Part shown: positions 16,387 to 24,858 of the stretch, one piece after another
Layout: every line of letters starts with the position of its first letter
Numbering within the stretch: position 1 is the first letter of the stretch
NCBI GenBank assembly: GCA_020636935.1
Contig: JACJWW010000003.1
Location: 62,001-126,000, forward strand
Direction: 5' to 3'
DNA length: 64,000 nucleotides
Source of the DNA: Nocardioidaceae bacterium
Lineage (GTDB): Bacteria; Actinomycetota; Actinomycetes; Propionibacteriales; Nocardioidaceae
The notes under the pieces: model-generated
Seen by the model: the letters and a program-made list of their open reading frames with translations, nothing else
Told to the model about the DNA's origin: nothing
Database searches by the model: none
Position numbers and translations under genes: made by a program

Positions 16387-17435
16387 GCTTGACCCTGCAT
16401 GTCGACGAGCAGCGTTGGCGGGCCAATCTCGCCAAGGTCGCCGGTCTCGCCAATGTGCCTGGGCGCGGTGGGGTGGTGCCGGTTGCCAAGGGGAATGGCT
16501 ATGGCTTCGGACTGGCCCACTTGGCCGAAGAGGCCAACTCCCTGCGGGTAGATGGGCTCGGGGTCGACACCCTCGCTGTCGGCACCTACGACGAGCTCGA
16601 TGCGGTGGCCGACTTCGACGGGGATGTGGTCGTGCTCAACCCCTGGCGCCCCACTGTCGGTCATGAAGTTGCCCGTCCTCAAGCCGAGCGAGTGATCCAC
16701 ACGGTTGGGCGACTCGTCGATCTCAAGCAGGTGCAGGGCCGAGTGCTCTTGGAGCGGATGACCTCCATGAAGCGGCACGGCTTCTCGGCCGCGGAGCTGA
16801 AGCAGGCCGCCGACCTGGCCCGCGAGCGCGGCCTGCAAGTCGAGGGAGTCAGCATCCATCTGCCGCTTGGTGGCGGATACGCCGAAGCCGAGCAACTCGT
16901 GCTCGACGCGATCGCTGCCGATGCCCACCACACGATCTGGGTTTCCCACTTGAGTGCTGCGGAGCTGTCCAGACTTCGCGAGCATTACGCCGACATCAAC
17001 TTCAGGCCCCGGATCGGCACCGAGCTTTGGTTGGGCGATCGCGGGGCATTGTCGGTGAGCGCGACCGTGCTCGACGTCCACCCGATCAAGCGGGGTGAGC
17101 GTTTTGGCTATCGCGGTCGCAAGGCTCCGCGCAGCGGCTGGATCGTGATCGCCTCGGGTGGCACCGCGCACGGCATCGGCCTGACCGCGCCAGCCGCGAT
17201 CTCCACTGCCCGCGGCCGGGCCGCCACCTTGGCGAAGGGTGGGCTGGAGGCTTCGGGGCGGCTGCGTTCGCCGTACTGGCTGGGCGATCAGCAGTTGCTC
17301 TTCGCCGAGCCGCCGCACATGCAGTCGTCGATGCTCTTCCTAGCTGACCGTGGCCAACCGGTCGCGGTCGGTGACACGCTCGCTGCTCGGGTCAGATACA
17401 CCACCACCAGCTTCGACCGGATCAGCTTCGACTGA
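16383..17435 (+). CDS. Alanine racemase-like PLP-fold protein
   Basis: 350 residues, shorter than standard Alr (about 370-390). The N-terminal barrel has VVPVAKGNGYGFG, whose Lys would bind PLP, then LLERMTSMKRHGF and SIHLPLGGGY. In the C-terminal half RFGYRG may supply the Tyr acid, but the usual GYADG segment is replaced by SGGTAHGIGL. Racemase activity is therefore uncertain. It is translationally coupled to the FemX-like gene, suggesting a role in stem-peptide or bridge amino acids. The last 96 bp overlap the 3' end of the convergent GT87 gene. Confidence 0.75.
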   Translation: MSLTLHVDEQRWRANLAKVAGLANVPGRGGVVPVAKGNGYGFGLAHLAEEANSLRVDGLGVDTLAVGTYDELDAVADFDGDVVVLNPWRPTVGHEVARPQAERVIHTVGRLVDLKQVQGRVLLERMTSMKRHGFSAAELKQAADLARERGLQVEGVSIHLPLGGGYAEAEQLVLDAIAADAHHTIWVSHLSAAELSRLREHYADINFRPRIGTELWLGDRGALSVSATVLDVHPIKRGERFGYRGRKAPRSGWIVIASGGTAHGIGLTAPAAISTARGRAATLAKGGLEASGRLRSPYWLGDQQLLFAEPPHMQSSMLFLADRGQPVAVGDTLAARVRYTTTSFDRISFD

Positions 17436-18818
17436 GGGGGCATCGCGCACGATGTCGCGCACGACCATCACCATCAGATAGATCTCGGCCGCCAGCCGCA
17501 CCACGATCGCGAGTTGGTATGCCGGTGTGCCCACGCCGCCGGAGGGGGCGATCCAACCGCCGAGATAAAACCACACCATCGCGAAATAGAAGACCTCACC
17601 GGCCTGCCAGATCAGCAGGTCACGCCAGTTGCGTCGGGCCAGCACCGCCAAGGGCAACAACCACAAGACGTACTGCGGTGAATAGACCTTGTTGATCAGC
17701 AGAAACGACGCCACGATCAAGAAGGCGAGCTGATCGACGCGCGGGATCCGCTTGGTCATCAGGCCCAGCACGAAGATCGCCAGACAGGCGGCGCCGAAGA
17801 AGGCCCAACTGACATTGTTGATCGTCTCGACTGGATTGGGATGACCGCGATCTTGGAGCACAAACCAGATCGACCCCAAGTCGGCGGCTCGGTCGGAGTT
17901 GAACTTCCAAAAGACCTTCCATTGCTCTGGTCCACTGACGAAGGCCGGCAGATTGGCCAGCAACCAGGCGGCAATGGCGGCAAACATCGCGAGCACGAAG
18001 CGCATCCACTCCAGGCGCCTGATTGCCACAATCAAGAAGGCACCAAGGATGAACAACGGATAGAGCTTGACCGCCGTACCCAATCCGACCATCACTCCGG
18101 CCACCAATGCCCATCGGGTCTGATCTCCCCGGATGGCTCCCCGATGCCAGGCCCAGATCGCGCCAGCCACGAACACCAGGGCGATCAGGTCCCAGTTGAC
18201 CAGGGAGTTGAGCAGAAGTGCTGGGGAGAGTACGAAGGGCAGCGCCACCCAGGGACGGCCCGGAATGGCGGTGGCCAACAGCCAAGTGGTCAGGAGCACG
18301 CACACGAATAGGCCGATCGCCGTGATGAAGAAATAGCGATTGGTCTCCGCGATCATGCCGGGCATCCCCCAAAGAGCACCAGGGTCTGCAGCGGCTCGCT
18401 CGGCGTCTGGTGGGCCGGTCGCGAAGAGCTCGGTGACCAGAGCTGCCCCCCAGGCAAAATAGGAGATCCCGACCGGGTATTCCATCACTTCATAGCGGCC
18501 AGCGGTGTCGGCATAGGGCCAAGTCCGCTCGGCCAAACCTCTGCCCGTGTAGAGATAGGGGATGTCGGAATAGCACATTTTCGAATACCTGATCGCATTG
18601 CTCGACCAGTCTGAGTTCACGCACGGTGCCTGGCGTACGACGCTGAGCATGAAGACCACCGTGACCAGCGCAAGGAGCACTCGCACCGGCGTCCACCACC
18701 CCGCCCAAGACGAGCGGGCATTCACCGGCCCACTCGGCACATGCGCTCCGTTGGCACCCCCAACCACCTCCTGCATGGACGCAGCGGTGGTGGGCGAGGG
18801 CACCTGATGCTTACTCAT
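17340..18818 (-). CDS. GT87-family (DUF2029) mannosyltransferase-like membrane protein
   Basis: 492 residues with about ten membrane segments, resembling GT-C polyprenyl-phosphate mannosyltransferases of family GT87 and mycobacterial Rv0051, which also follows ponA1. Landmarks are the loop NSDWSSNAIRYSKMCYSDIP, EYPVGISYFAWG, GTAVKLYPLFILGAF and NKVYSPQYVLWLLPLAV. It starts two bases after the PBP stop and is surely co-transcribed. The hydrophilic last 30 residues are read opposite the end of the racemase-like gene. Confidence 0.85.
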   Translation of the reverse strand: MSKHQVPSPTTAASMQEVVGGANGAHVPSGPVNARSSWAGWWTPVRVLLALVTVVFMLSVVRQAPCVNSDWSSNAIRYSKMCYSDIPYLYTGRGLAERTWPYADTAGRYEVMEYPVGISYFAWGAALVTELFATGPPDAERAAADPGALWGMPGMIAETNRYFFITAIGLFVCVLLTTWLLATAIPGRPWVALPFVLSPALLLNSLVNWDLIALVFVAGAIWAWHRGAIRGDQTRWALVAGVMVGLGTAVKLYPLFILGAFLIVAIRRLEWMRFVLAMFAAIAAWLLANLPAFVSGPEQWKVFWKFNSDRAADLGSIWFVLQDRGHPNPVETINNVSWAFFGAACLAIFVLGLMTKRIPRVDQLAFLIVASFLLINKVYSPQYVLWLLPLAVLARRNWRDLLIWQAGEVFYFAMVWFYLGGWIAPSGGVGTPAYQLAIVVRLAAEIYLMVMVVRDIVRDAPSVEADPVEAGGGVSDPSSERVTDRDRLATVS

Positions 18819-18820
18819 CG

Positions 18821-20974
18821 TCAGGGAGTCGCTGGAGGCGTGGGGGGACCAGGCGTCGTGGGCACCACCGGTGGCGGCTCGGGTGGCAGGGTCGGCACGG
18901 GCTCAGGCGCCGGCGCAATCGAGGGTGACTTGTCAATGCCCTTGTTCTTGTCACGCTTCTTCTTGCCGCCATTGCCCGAAGGAGCCGGCGCATGGCCCTC
19001 GGTGGGCGCGTCTCCGTCGACCCAGGCGGGCGGCGGGAAGCTCTCAGTGGGCATCCCTTCGAGTACGCCGCTCATGATCGCCGCCCAAGTTTTGGCCGGA
19101 TAAGTGCCACCGTAATAGGAGTCGAGATAGCCGCCGTCGAGGGCTTCGTTGCCCTTGCCGCGCACATACATCACCGCTGTGGCAACCTGCGGGGTGTAGC
19201 CCACGAACCACGATGAGGAGACGTCGTCGCTGGCATTGGTCGCCGTACCGGTCTTGCCTGCGGCGGGACGCCCCAAGGCAGAAGCATTGCGGCCGGTGCC
19301 GACCTGAACGACCTGCTGCATGGCATAGCTGACGTCGTGATCGATGTCTTCATCGACAGCGCGGCGGGGCTTGCTCTCGTGCTCATAGAGCACCTTGCCG
19401 TCACTGCCGCGGGTGACCTTGGCGACGATGAACCATTTGTTGGCCATGCCGCCGTTGGCGATGCTGGCGTATGCATTGGCCATGGCGATCGGGCTGATCG
19501 TGGCCGAGCCCAAAGACACACCGATATTTGGCCCCAGGCCCGGTGACTTCCTGGGGATGCCGAGGTCGACGGCCATGTCGACCACCTTTTGGGGGCCGTC
19601 ATCGGCCATCGACTGGGTCAGGTCGACAAAGGCCGTGTTGATCGAGTCTTCAGTGGCCTTTAGCAAGGAGACCTTCGAGCCATAGCTCGTGCCATTGCCG
19701 GAGCCTTCATTCTTGATCCGCTGACCGTCTTCGAGCACCAAAGGTGAGTTGCCGGCGAAGGTGTCCTTGAGGCTGAAGCCATCGGTCAGGCCGGCGGCCA
19801 GAGCGAAGGGCTTGAAGGTCGACCCTGGTTGACCACCAAGCAGGGCCCAGTTGAGCTGGCTCTTGAGATAGTCCTGACCGGCATAGAAACCGAGCAGGCG
19901 CCCAGTCTTCACGTCGACTGAAGCCGCTGCCGCATGCAGATCTGGCTTGCCTTGCGGCTTGACGGCGTTGATGCCATCCTCGACCGCCTTCATCGCTTGC
20001 GGGGTCAGGGTGGTCTGCACGCGTAAGCCGCCTGTTTGGATGTCGGTGTCGCTGAAGCCGATCTCCTTTAGGGCACTCCTGACCATGGTCAGCGCGAAGC
20101 CGCGTTGTCCACCGAGTTTGTTGGAGGTCTTTGGCTTGATCACCTCGGGCAACTCGCCCAAAATCTGATTGGCCTCGGAGGCATCGAGGGTGCCCATCTC
20201 AACCATGCCGTTGAGCACATAGTTGTAACGCTGCACCAAGGCTTCGTGAGCTTCTTCGTTGTCAGGATTGAGGTAGTTGGGCGAGTTCAAGATCGCAGCC
20301 AACATGGCCGACTGGGAGGCATCCAGCTCCTTGGCGCGGACCCCGAAGTAGGCCTTGGCCGCCGCCTCCACGCCGTACGAGCCGCGTCCAAAGTAGACCG
20401 TGTTGAGATAACCCTCAAGGATCTCCGACTTCGATTGCTGCTGCTGCACCTTCAATGACAAGAAGGCCTCTTTGATCTTGCGCGACAAGGTGCGTTCTTG
20501 ATTGAGATAGAGCAGCTTCACATATTGCTGGGTGATCGTTGAAGCGCCCTGAGTGGCATTGCCTTGGGCATTTGAAAAGGCGGCCCGGATGATGCCCTTG
20601 GGGTCGATGCCGCGATTGGTCCAAAAGGAACGATCCTCAGCGGCAATGGCTGCATCTTGCATGCTTCGTGAGATCTCGCTCAAGGGCACCGATGCGCGAT
20701 TTTGATCGGCGAATTCACCGATCCGCTGCTTGCCACCGGCGTAGGTGACATAGGAGGCCTGGGCCTCGAAGGCCGCGTTGGGGCTGGGCACCTTAGTGAA
20801 CTTGTATGCCAAGAAGAAGACCGCGAGCAGAGCGATGCTGCCAGCCAGCGCGACGATCAGGCTCCAGCGCACGACATTTTGGAGTCGACTCCGCTGAGCC
20901 GCACGCCCGCCTTTGCGTTTGCTGCCCGCCGAGTTGGACCGCTTCGCGGATCGGGATCTTGATGATTTCGCCAT
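18821..20974 (-). CDS. ponA: Bifunctional class A penicillin-binding protein
   Basis: 717 residues: a basic N-terminal tail, a TM at about 38-58, a GT51 glycosyltransferase domain (catalytic Glu in AEDRSFW, then STITQQYVK) and a transpeptidase domain with Ser in QPGSTFKPF, the SIN triad motif in EDSINTAF and KTGTA. The tail is Lys-rich then Pro-rich (PEPPPVVPTTPGPPTPP), as in actinobacterial PonA. It polymerises and cross-links peptidoglycan outside the membrane. CAGGAGAG precedes the start. It forms an operon with the GT87 gene and is divergent from PadR-ino1. Confidence 0.96.
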   Translation of the reverse strand: MAKSSRSRSAKRSNSAGSKRKGGRAAQRSRLQNVVRWSLIVALAGSIALLAVFFLAYKFTKVPSPNAAFEAQASYVTYAGGKQRIGEFADQNRASVPLSEISRSMQDAAIAAEDRSFWTNRGIDPKGIIRAAFSNAQGNATQGASTITQQYVKLLYLNQERTLSRKIKEAFLSLKVQQQQSKSEILEGYLNTVYFGRGSYGVEAAAKAYFGVRAKELDASQSAMLAAILNSPNYLNPDNEEAHEALVQRYNYVLNGMVEMGTLDASEANQILGELPEVIKPKTSNKLGGQRGFALTMVRSALKEIGFSDTDIQTGGLRVQTTLTPQAMKAVEDGINAVKPQGKPDLHAAAASVDVKTGRLLGFYAGQDYLKSQLNWALLGGQPGSTFKPFALAAGLTDGFSLKDTFAGNSPLVLEDGQRIKNEGSGNGTSYGSKVSLLKATEDSINTAFVDLTQSMADDGPQKVVDMAVDLGIPRKSPGLGPNIGVSLGSATISPIAMANAYASIANGGMANKWFIVAKVTRGSDGKVLYEHESKPRRAVDEDIDHDVSYAMQQVVQVGTGRNASALGRPAAGKTGTATNASDDVSSSWFVGYTPQVATAVMYVRGKGNEALDGGYLDSYYGGTYPAKTWAAIMSGVLEGMPTESFPPPAWVDGDAPTEGHAPAPSGNGGKKKRDKNKGIDKSPSIAPAPEPVPTLPPEPPPVVPTTPGPPTPPATP

Positions 20975-21077
20975 GAACTCTCCTGTTGGGACCGCGCCAA
21001 GAGTACGCGGATGAGCATGACAGACACCAACACGGCAACCCTGAAGTTGGTGTGCGATATATCAATACGATATGTTC

Positions 21078-21096
21078 GATTGATAGTTGATCAATC
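21078..21096. promoter_or_regulatory. GATTGAT-N5-ATCAATC palindrome, probable PadR operator
   Basis: Perfect 7-bp arms around a 5-bp centre, 25 bp before the PadR gene, inside the AT-rich divergent region shared with ponA. The position suggests autoregulation of PadR-ino1. Confidence 0.5.
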
Positions 21097-21120
21097 CTAC
21101 GAACAAATCGGAGTACACCT

Positions 21121-21762
21121 GTGGCCGCGACCAAGGGTCAGACTTTGGAGCTGGCAGTCCTCGGACTGCTGCACGAGTCACCCCTGCACGGCTATGAGCT
21201 CCGCAAGCGCGTCAACCTGCTTTTTGGTTGGAGCCGACTGCTCTCCTATGGCTCGTTGTACCCCGCGCTCAAGCGCATGCTGCGCAACAACTGGATCGAT
21301 GAAGTGACCAACACGAGCATCTCCAGGCGGCAACGGATCGTCTACCAGATCACCCCCGCAGGCATTGAGCACTTCACCCAGGAGATCGGCGACTCTGGGC
21401 CAGCGAGCTGGGAGGACGACAACTTCAACTTGCGCTTCGCCTTCTTCTCCCGCACCGAATTCGACGTACGCCTGCGGATCCTCGAAGGGCGTCGCGCCCG
21501 ACTACAAGAGCGCCTCGACCGTGCCCAACGTCATGCCCAGTCGGGCCAAGCCCAGTCAGGCGGTGATCGCTATGTCAGCGAGCTCCAGCGACATTCGATC
21601 GAGTCGGTGGAGCGCGAGCTGCGCTGGTTGACCGACCTGATCAACGCCGAGCGCGGCACCGAGCGTCACCACCCCGGATCGGCTACCCCCCCGACCCACT
21701 CAAGACCCCCCAGTGCGTCAAGCAACGGACAGTCAGTAGCAACGGAAAGCAAGAAGGAGTGA
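21121..21762 (+). CDS. PadR-family transcriptional regulator
   Basis: 213 residues. The winged helix is typical of PadR: LELAVLGLLHESPLHGYELR, YGSLYPALKRMLRNNWI and RIVYQITPAG (about residues 1-85). A coiled-coil dimerisation region follows (RLQERLDRAQRHAQ, VERELRWLTDLI) and then a disordered tail. GTG 21121 follows CGGAG. The gene ends 4 bp before ino1. A PadR gene next to ino1 is conserved in actinobacteria, where it likely controls inositol synthesis. Confidence 0.92.
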   Translation: MAATKGQTLELAVLGLLHESPLHGYELRKRVNLLFGWSRLLSYGSLYPALKRMLRNNWIDEVTNTSISRRQRIVYQITPAGIEHFTQEIGDSGPASWEDDNFNLRFAFFSRTEFDVRLRILEGRRARLQERLDRAQRHAQSGQAQSGGDRYVSELQRHSIESVERELRWLTDLINAERGTERHHPGSATPPTHSRPPSASSNGQSVATESKKE

Positions 21763-21766
21763 AGCC

Positions 21767-22858
21767 ATGTCAAAGGTTCGCGTCGCAATCGCCGGTGTCG
21801 GCAACTGCGCCACGTCCCTGATCCAGGGCGTTGAGTACTACAAGGATGCAGACCCCAAGACCACGGTCCCCGGTCTGATGCATGTCACGTTTGGCGACTA
21901 CCACGTGTCTGATGTCGAGTTCGTCGCCGCTTTTGATGTCGACGACAAGAAGGTCGGCAAGGATCTCTCCGAGGCGATCAACGCCAGCGAGAACAACACC
22001 ATCAAGATCACCGATGTGCCCACCCTCGGTGTCGAGGTGCAGCGCGGCCCCACGCTCGACGGTTTGGGCAAGTACTACCGCCTGACCATCGAGGAGTCCG
22101 CCAAGGACCCAGTCGACGTCGTGGCAGCCCTCAAGGAGTCCGGCGCTGACGTGCTGGTCTCCTACTTGCCTGTGGGCTCCGAAGAGGCCGACAAGTTCTA
22201 CGCCCAGTGCGCCATCGACGCCGGTGTTGCCTTCGTCAACGCGCTGCCCGTCTTCATCGCCTCCGATCCGGTGTGGGCCAAGAAGTTCGAAGACGCAGGT
22301 GTGCCAATCGTCGGTGACGACATCAAGAGCCAGGTCGGCGCCACCATCACCCACCGCGTGATGGCCAAGCTCTTCGAAGACCGCGGAGTCACCCTCGACC
22401 GCACCTACCAACTCAATGTTGGCGGCAACATGGACTTCAAGAACATGCTCGAGCGCGAGCGCTTGGAGTCGAAGAAGGTCTCCAAGACCCAGGCCGTGAC
22501 CTCCAACCTCAACGGCCCCCTGGCCGGCAAGGTCGAAGACAAGAACGTCCACATCGGGCCTTCTGACTACGTCGCCTGGCTCGACGACCGCAAGTGGGCC
22601 TATGTGCGCCTCGAAGGCCGCGCCTTCGGTGACGTGCCCCTCAACCTCGAATACAAGCTCGAGGTGTGGGACTCTCCCAACAGCGCCGGCATCATCATCG
22701 ACGCCATCCGAGCTGCCAAGATCGCCAAGGATCGCGGCATCGGTGGCCCGCTGCTGTCAGCTTCGTCGTACTTGATGAAGAGCCCGCCGGTGCAGCGCCC
22801 CGATGAGGAAGGTCGCGCCACCGTCGAGGCCTTCATCCGAGGCGAGGAAGAGCGCTGA
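21767..22858 (+). CDS. ino1: Inositol-3-phosphate synthase
   Basis: 363-residue NAD-dependent enzyme converting glucose 6-phosphate to myo-inositol 3-phosphate, the first step to phosphatidylinositol and mycothiol. GVGNCATSLIQG is the NAD-binding loop; GDDIKSQVGATITHR, NVGGNMDFKNM and DSPNSAGIIIDAIRAAK are family signatures. Length fits the short actinobacterial form. AGAAGGAG precedes the start. A strong terminator follows. Confidence 0.97.
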   Translation: MSKVRVAIAGVGNCATSLIQGVEYYKDADPKTTVPGLMHVTFGDYHVSDVEFVAAFDVDDKKVGKDLSEAINASENNTIKITDVPTLGVEVQRGPTLDGLGKYYRLTIEESAKDPVDVVAALKESGADVLVSYLPVGSEEADKFYAQCAIDAGVAFVNALPVFIASDPVWAKKFEDAGVPIVGDDIKSQVGATITHRVMAKLFEDRGVTLDRTYQLNVGGNMDFKNMLERERLESKKVSKTQAVTSNLNGPLAGKVEDKNVHIGPSDYVAWLDDRKWAYVRLEGRAFGDVPLNLEYKLEVWDSPNSAGIIIDAIRAAKIAKDRGIGGPLLSASSYLMKSPPVQRPDEEGRATVEAFIRGEEER

Positions 22859-22886
22859 TCTCTCACAACTGACTGTCGTTGCCGTG

Positions 22887-22928
22887 CTTTGGCGCGGCCT
22901 CTGCCAACAGGTAGGGGCCGCGCCAAAG
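22887..22928 (+). terminator. Rho-independent terminator after ino1
   Basis: CTTTGGCGCGGCC (22887-22899) pairs perfectly with GGCCGCGCCAAAG (22916-22928) and is followed by a T-containing tail (TCATTCTT). Confidence 0.85.
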
Positions 22929-23088
22929 TCATTCTTGCGCCATGCCTGTTTGGTCAATGGGCCAAGCCTGTTGGGTCAAACAACCAAGGCAAGCATTGGC
23001 TTAGGACGACTAGCGACATAGATCACGTTTGCGAAAAGGTGCGTTGCAGACAGTGACATCGCGACAAAAGTGGCAATACATTGGGCCT

Positions 23089-24009
23089 ATGAGCGATGGA
23101 AACATTCCACCCAGCAATCCCAACGACAGTGCGGCAACTCCTCCCGGAGGTGCACCGCCCCCACCGCCGCCCAGCCACTACGGCGCTCCCCCACCGGTGC
23201 CCGGTGGCCCCCCGGCTTCCCCGCCCCCCGCTGGCTATCCCGCCCCCGGTGGCGCCGATGCGCCGTACTCCGCCACCGACGCGATCGGCTATGGCTGGGA
23301 GAAGTTCAAAGACAATGTAGGCCCGATGATTTCGATCACCCTGTGCATCGTCGGTGTGATCGCTGGCGTAATGGCAGTCGTGTGGGGCGTCATGGCTGCG
23401 ATGGGTGCCTTCGCCACCAATAGCGTCCAGAGCAATATCGACAACTGCGATGTCAACTCGCCGGACTACTTCCAGTGCGTCTCCGATGCTTCCAACAGCG
23501 CTGCTGTCAGCGGTGGCTTCGGCTTCGGCATGATGATCATGCTGATGGGCGGCATGCTCGTGGCCATGCTTGCCTCGCTGTACTTCCAGGCTGCTGCCTA
23601 CAAGGGCGCGCTGATGATCGTTGACGGTCAAAAGCCCACCCTCGGCGACATGTTCAAGGGCTGGAGCAAGGGCGGGGTGCTCGGCACGATGGCGGTCATG
23701 TGGGTGATCGTGATGGTCGGCATGATGCTCTGCTACATCCCCGGCATCATCGCCTCGTTCCTGTTGATGTTTGCCCCGATGTTTGCAGTCGACAACCAAG
23801 GCGGTTCGATCACAGATCCGCTCAAGCGCAGCTATGAGTTGGTCAAGAACAATGTCGGCCAGATGATCTTGTTGTGGATCCTCACCGCTGTGGTGATCTT
23901 CGTCGGCGAGATCCTCTGCTTCGTCGGTCTGCTGGCGGCCTTCCCGGTCGTGATGATCGCCCACGCCTACACCATCCGCAAGCTCGAAGGACGCCCCGTC
24001 GCAGCTTGA
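23089..24009 (+). CDS. Proline-rich multi-pass membrane protein, paralogue 1
   Basis: 306 residues. A Pro/Gly-rich cytoplasmic leader (1-60, GAPPPPPPSHYG) is followed by about six membrane segments. The second half (FQAAAYKGALMIVDGQKPTL, YIPGIIASFLLMFAPMFAVD, GGSITDPLKRSYELVKNN) is shared almost word for word with the next gene, so the two are tandem duplicates. It resembles glycerophosphoryl-diester-phosphodiesterase-type/DUF975-like integral membrane proteins, function unknown. TACATT stands 6 nt before the ATG. Confidence 0.75.
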   Translation: MSDGNIPPSNPNDSAATPPGGAPPPPPPSHYGAPPPVPGGPPASPPPAGYPAPGGADAPYSATDAIGYGWEKFKDNVGPMISITLCIVGVIAGVMAVVWGVMAAMGAFATNSVQSNIDNCDVNSPDYFQCVSDASNSAAVSGGFGFGMMIMLMGGMLVAMLASLYFQAAAYKGALMIVDGQKPTLGDMFKGWSKGGVLGTMAVMWVIVMVGMMLCYIPGIIASFLLMFAPMFAVDNQGGSITDPLKRSYELVKNNVGQMILLWILTAVVIFVGEILCFVGLLAAFPVVMIAHAYTIRKLEGRPVAA

Positions 24010-24039
24010 TGACGGCGGCTTCTTGATCGCTGCTTGACC

Positions 24040-24076
24040 CAATGCCCCCCGGCGGCTCGAACGCCGGGGGGCATTG
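24040..24076 (+). terminator. Strong GC hairpin between the two paralogues
   Basis: Perfect 15-bp arms (24040-24054 and 24062-24076, CAATGCCCCCCGGCG and its complement) with a 7-nt loop. The next gene's TACATT hexamer begins 6 bp after it. Confidence 0.85.
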
Positions 24077-24094
24077 TCGTCTACATTTGCGCCC

Positions 24095-24844
24095 ATGAGT
24101 TACGCAGGCCCTCCCCCACAGAGCCCCTACGGCGCACCACAGCCATTCGGGCCTCCGGGCTTTTCAGCCACCAACGCGATCGGCTATGGCTGGCGCAAGT
24201 TCACCGAGCACCTTGGCACGATGTTGTTGATCGCCGTGCTGATCCTTGGGCTCAGCGTGGCCATCTCCACTGGCTTCAGTCTGCTCTCCACAATCCTCGG
24301 GTTACCAGTCTCATCCAACCCCTTCGACCAACCCCGAGCACTGGACAGTGCCCTGCTGTCGGCTCAAATGGTGCTGAGCGTCGTCGAGAGCATCTTGATC
24401 ACGGTCGTCTCGGTGTTCTTGCAAGCGGCCGCCTACAAAGGAGCCTTGCTGATCGTCGACGGCCGCACTCCCAGCCTGGGCGATCTCTTCCAGGGTTGGG
24501 ACAAAGGCAAACTGATCGCCACCATGATCGTGGTCTGGCTGGTCATCTTCGCTGGCACGATCTTGTGCATCATCCCCGGCATCATCGCGGCCTTCTTGTT
24601 GACCTTGGCGCCGCTCTTCGCGGTCGACAACCTAGGCGGGTCGATCACTGATCCACTCAAGCGCAGCTACGAGTTGGTGAAAAACAATATCGGCCAAATG
24701 CTGTTGTTGTGGCTGCTGACCTTCTTGATCACGATTGCGGGCCTCTGCCTATGTGGCGTCGGTCTTCTCGTCGCCTTGCCTGTTGTCTGGCTGGGCCAGG
24801 CCTACACCGCGCGGGTGCTCGAGGGTCGTCCGGTCGCACCCTGA
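24095..24844 (+). CDS. Multi-pass membrane protein, paralogue 2
   Basis: 249 residues, lacking most of the Pro-rich leader of paralogue 1 but matching its membrane core: FLQAAAYKGALLIVDGRTPS, CIIPGIIAAFLL, LGGSITDPLKRSYELVKNNI. About six membrane segments. ATG 24095 has TACATT (24082-24087) exactly 7 nt upstream. The intervening terminator implies separate transcription from paralogue 1. Function unknown. Confidence 0.75.
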   Translation: MSYAGPPPQSPYGAPQPFGPPGFSATNAIGYGWRKFTEHLGTMLLIAVLILGLSVAISTGFSLLSTILGLPVSSNPFDQPRALDSALLSAQMVLSVVESILITVVSVFLQAAAYKGALLIVDGRTPSLGDLFQGWDKGKLIATMIVVWLVIFAGTILCIIPGIIAAFLLTLAPLFAVDNLGGSITDPLKRSYELVKNNIGQMLLLWLLTFLITIAGLCLCGVGLLVALPVVWLGQAYTARVLEGRPVAP

Positions 24845-24858
24845 TCAGGGCAAGTTGC

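Noticed and set aside
22887..22928. Riboswitch after ino1
   Set aside because: A single perfect stem with a T-containing tail just after a stop codon is better explained as a terminator.
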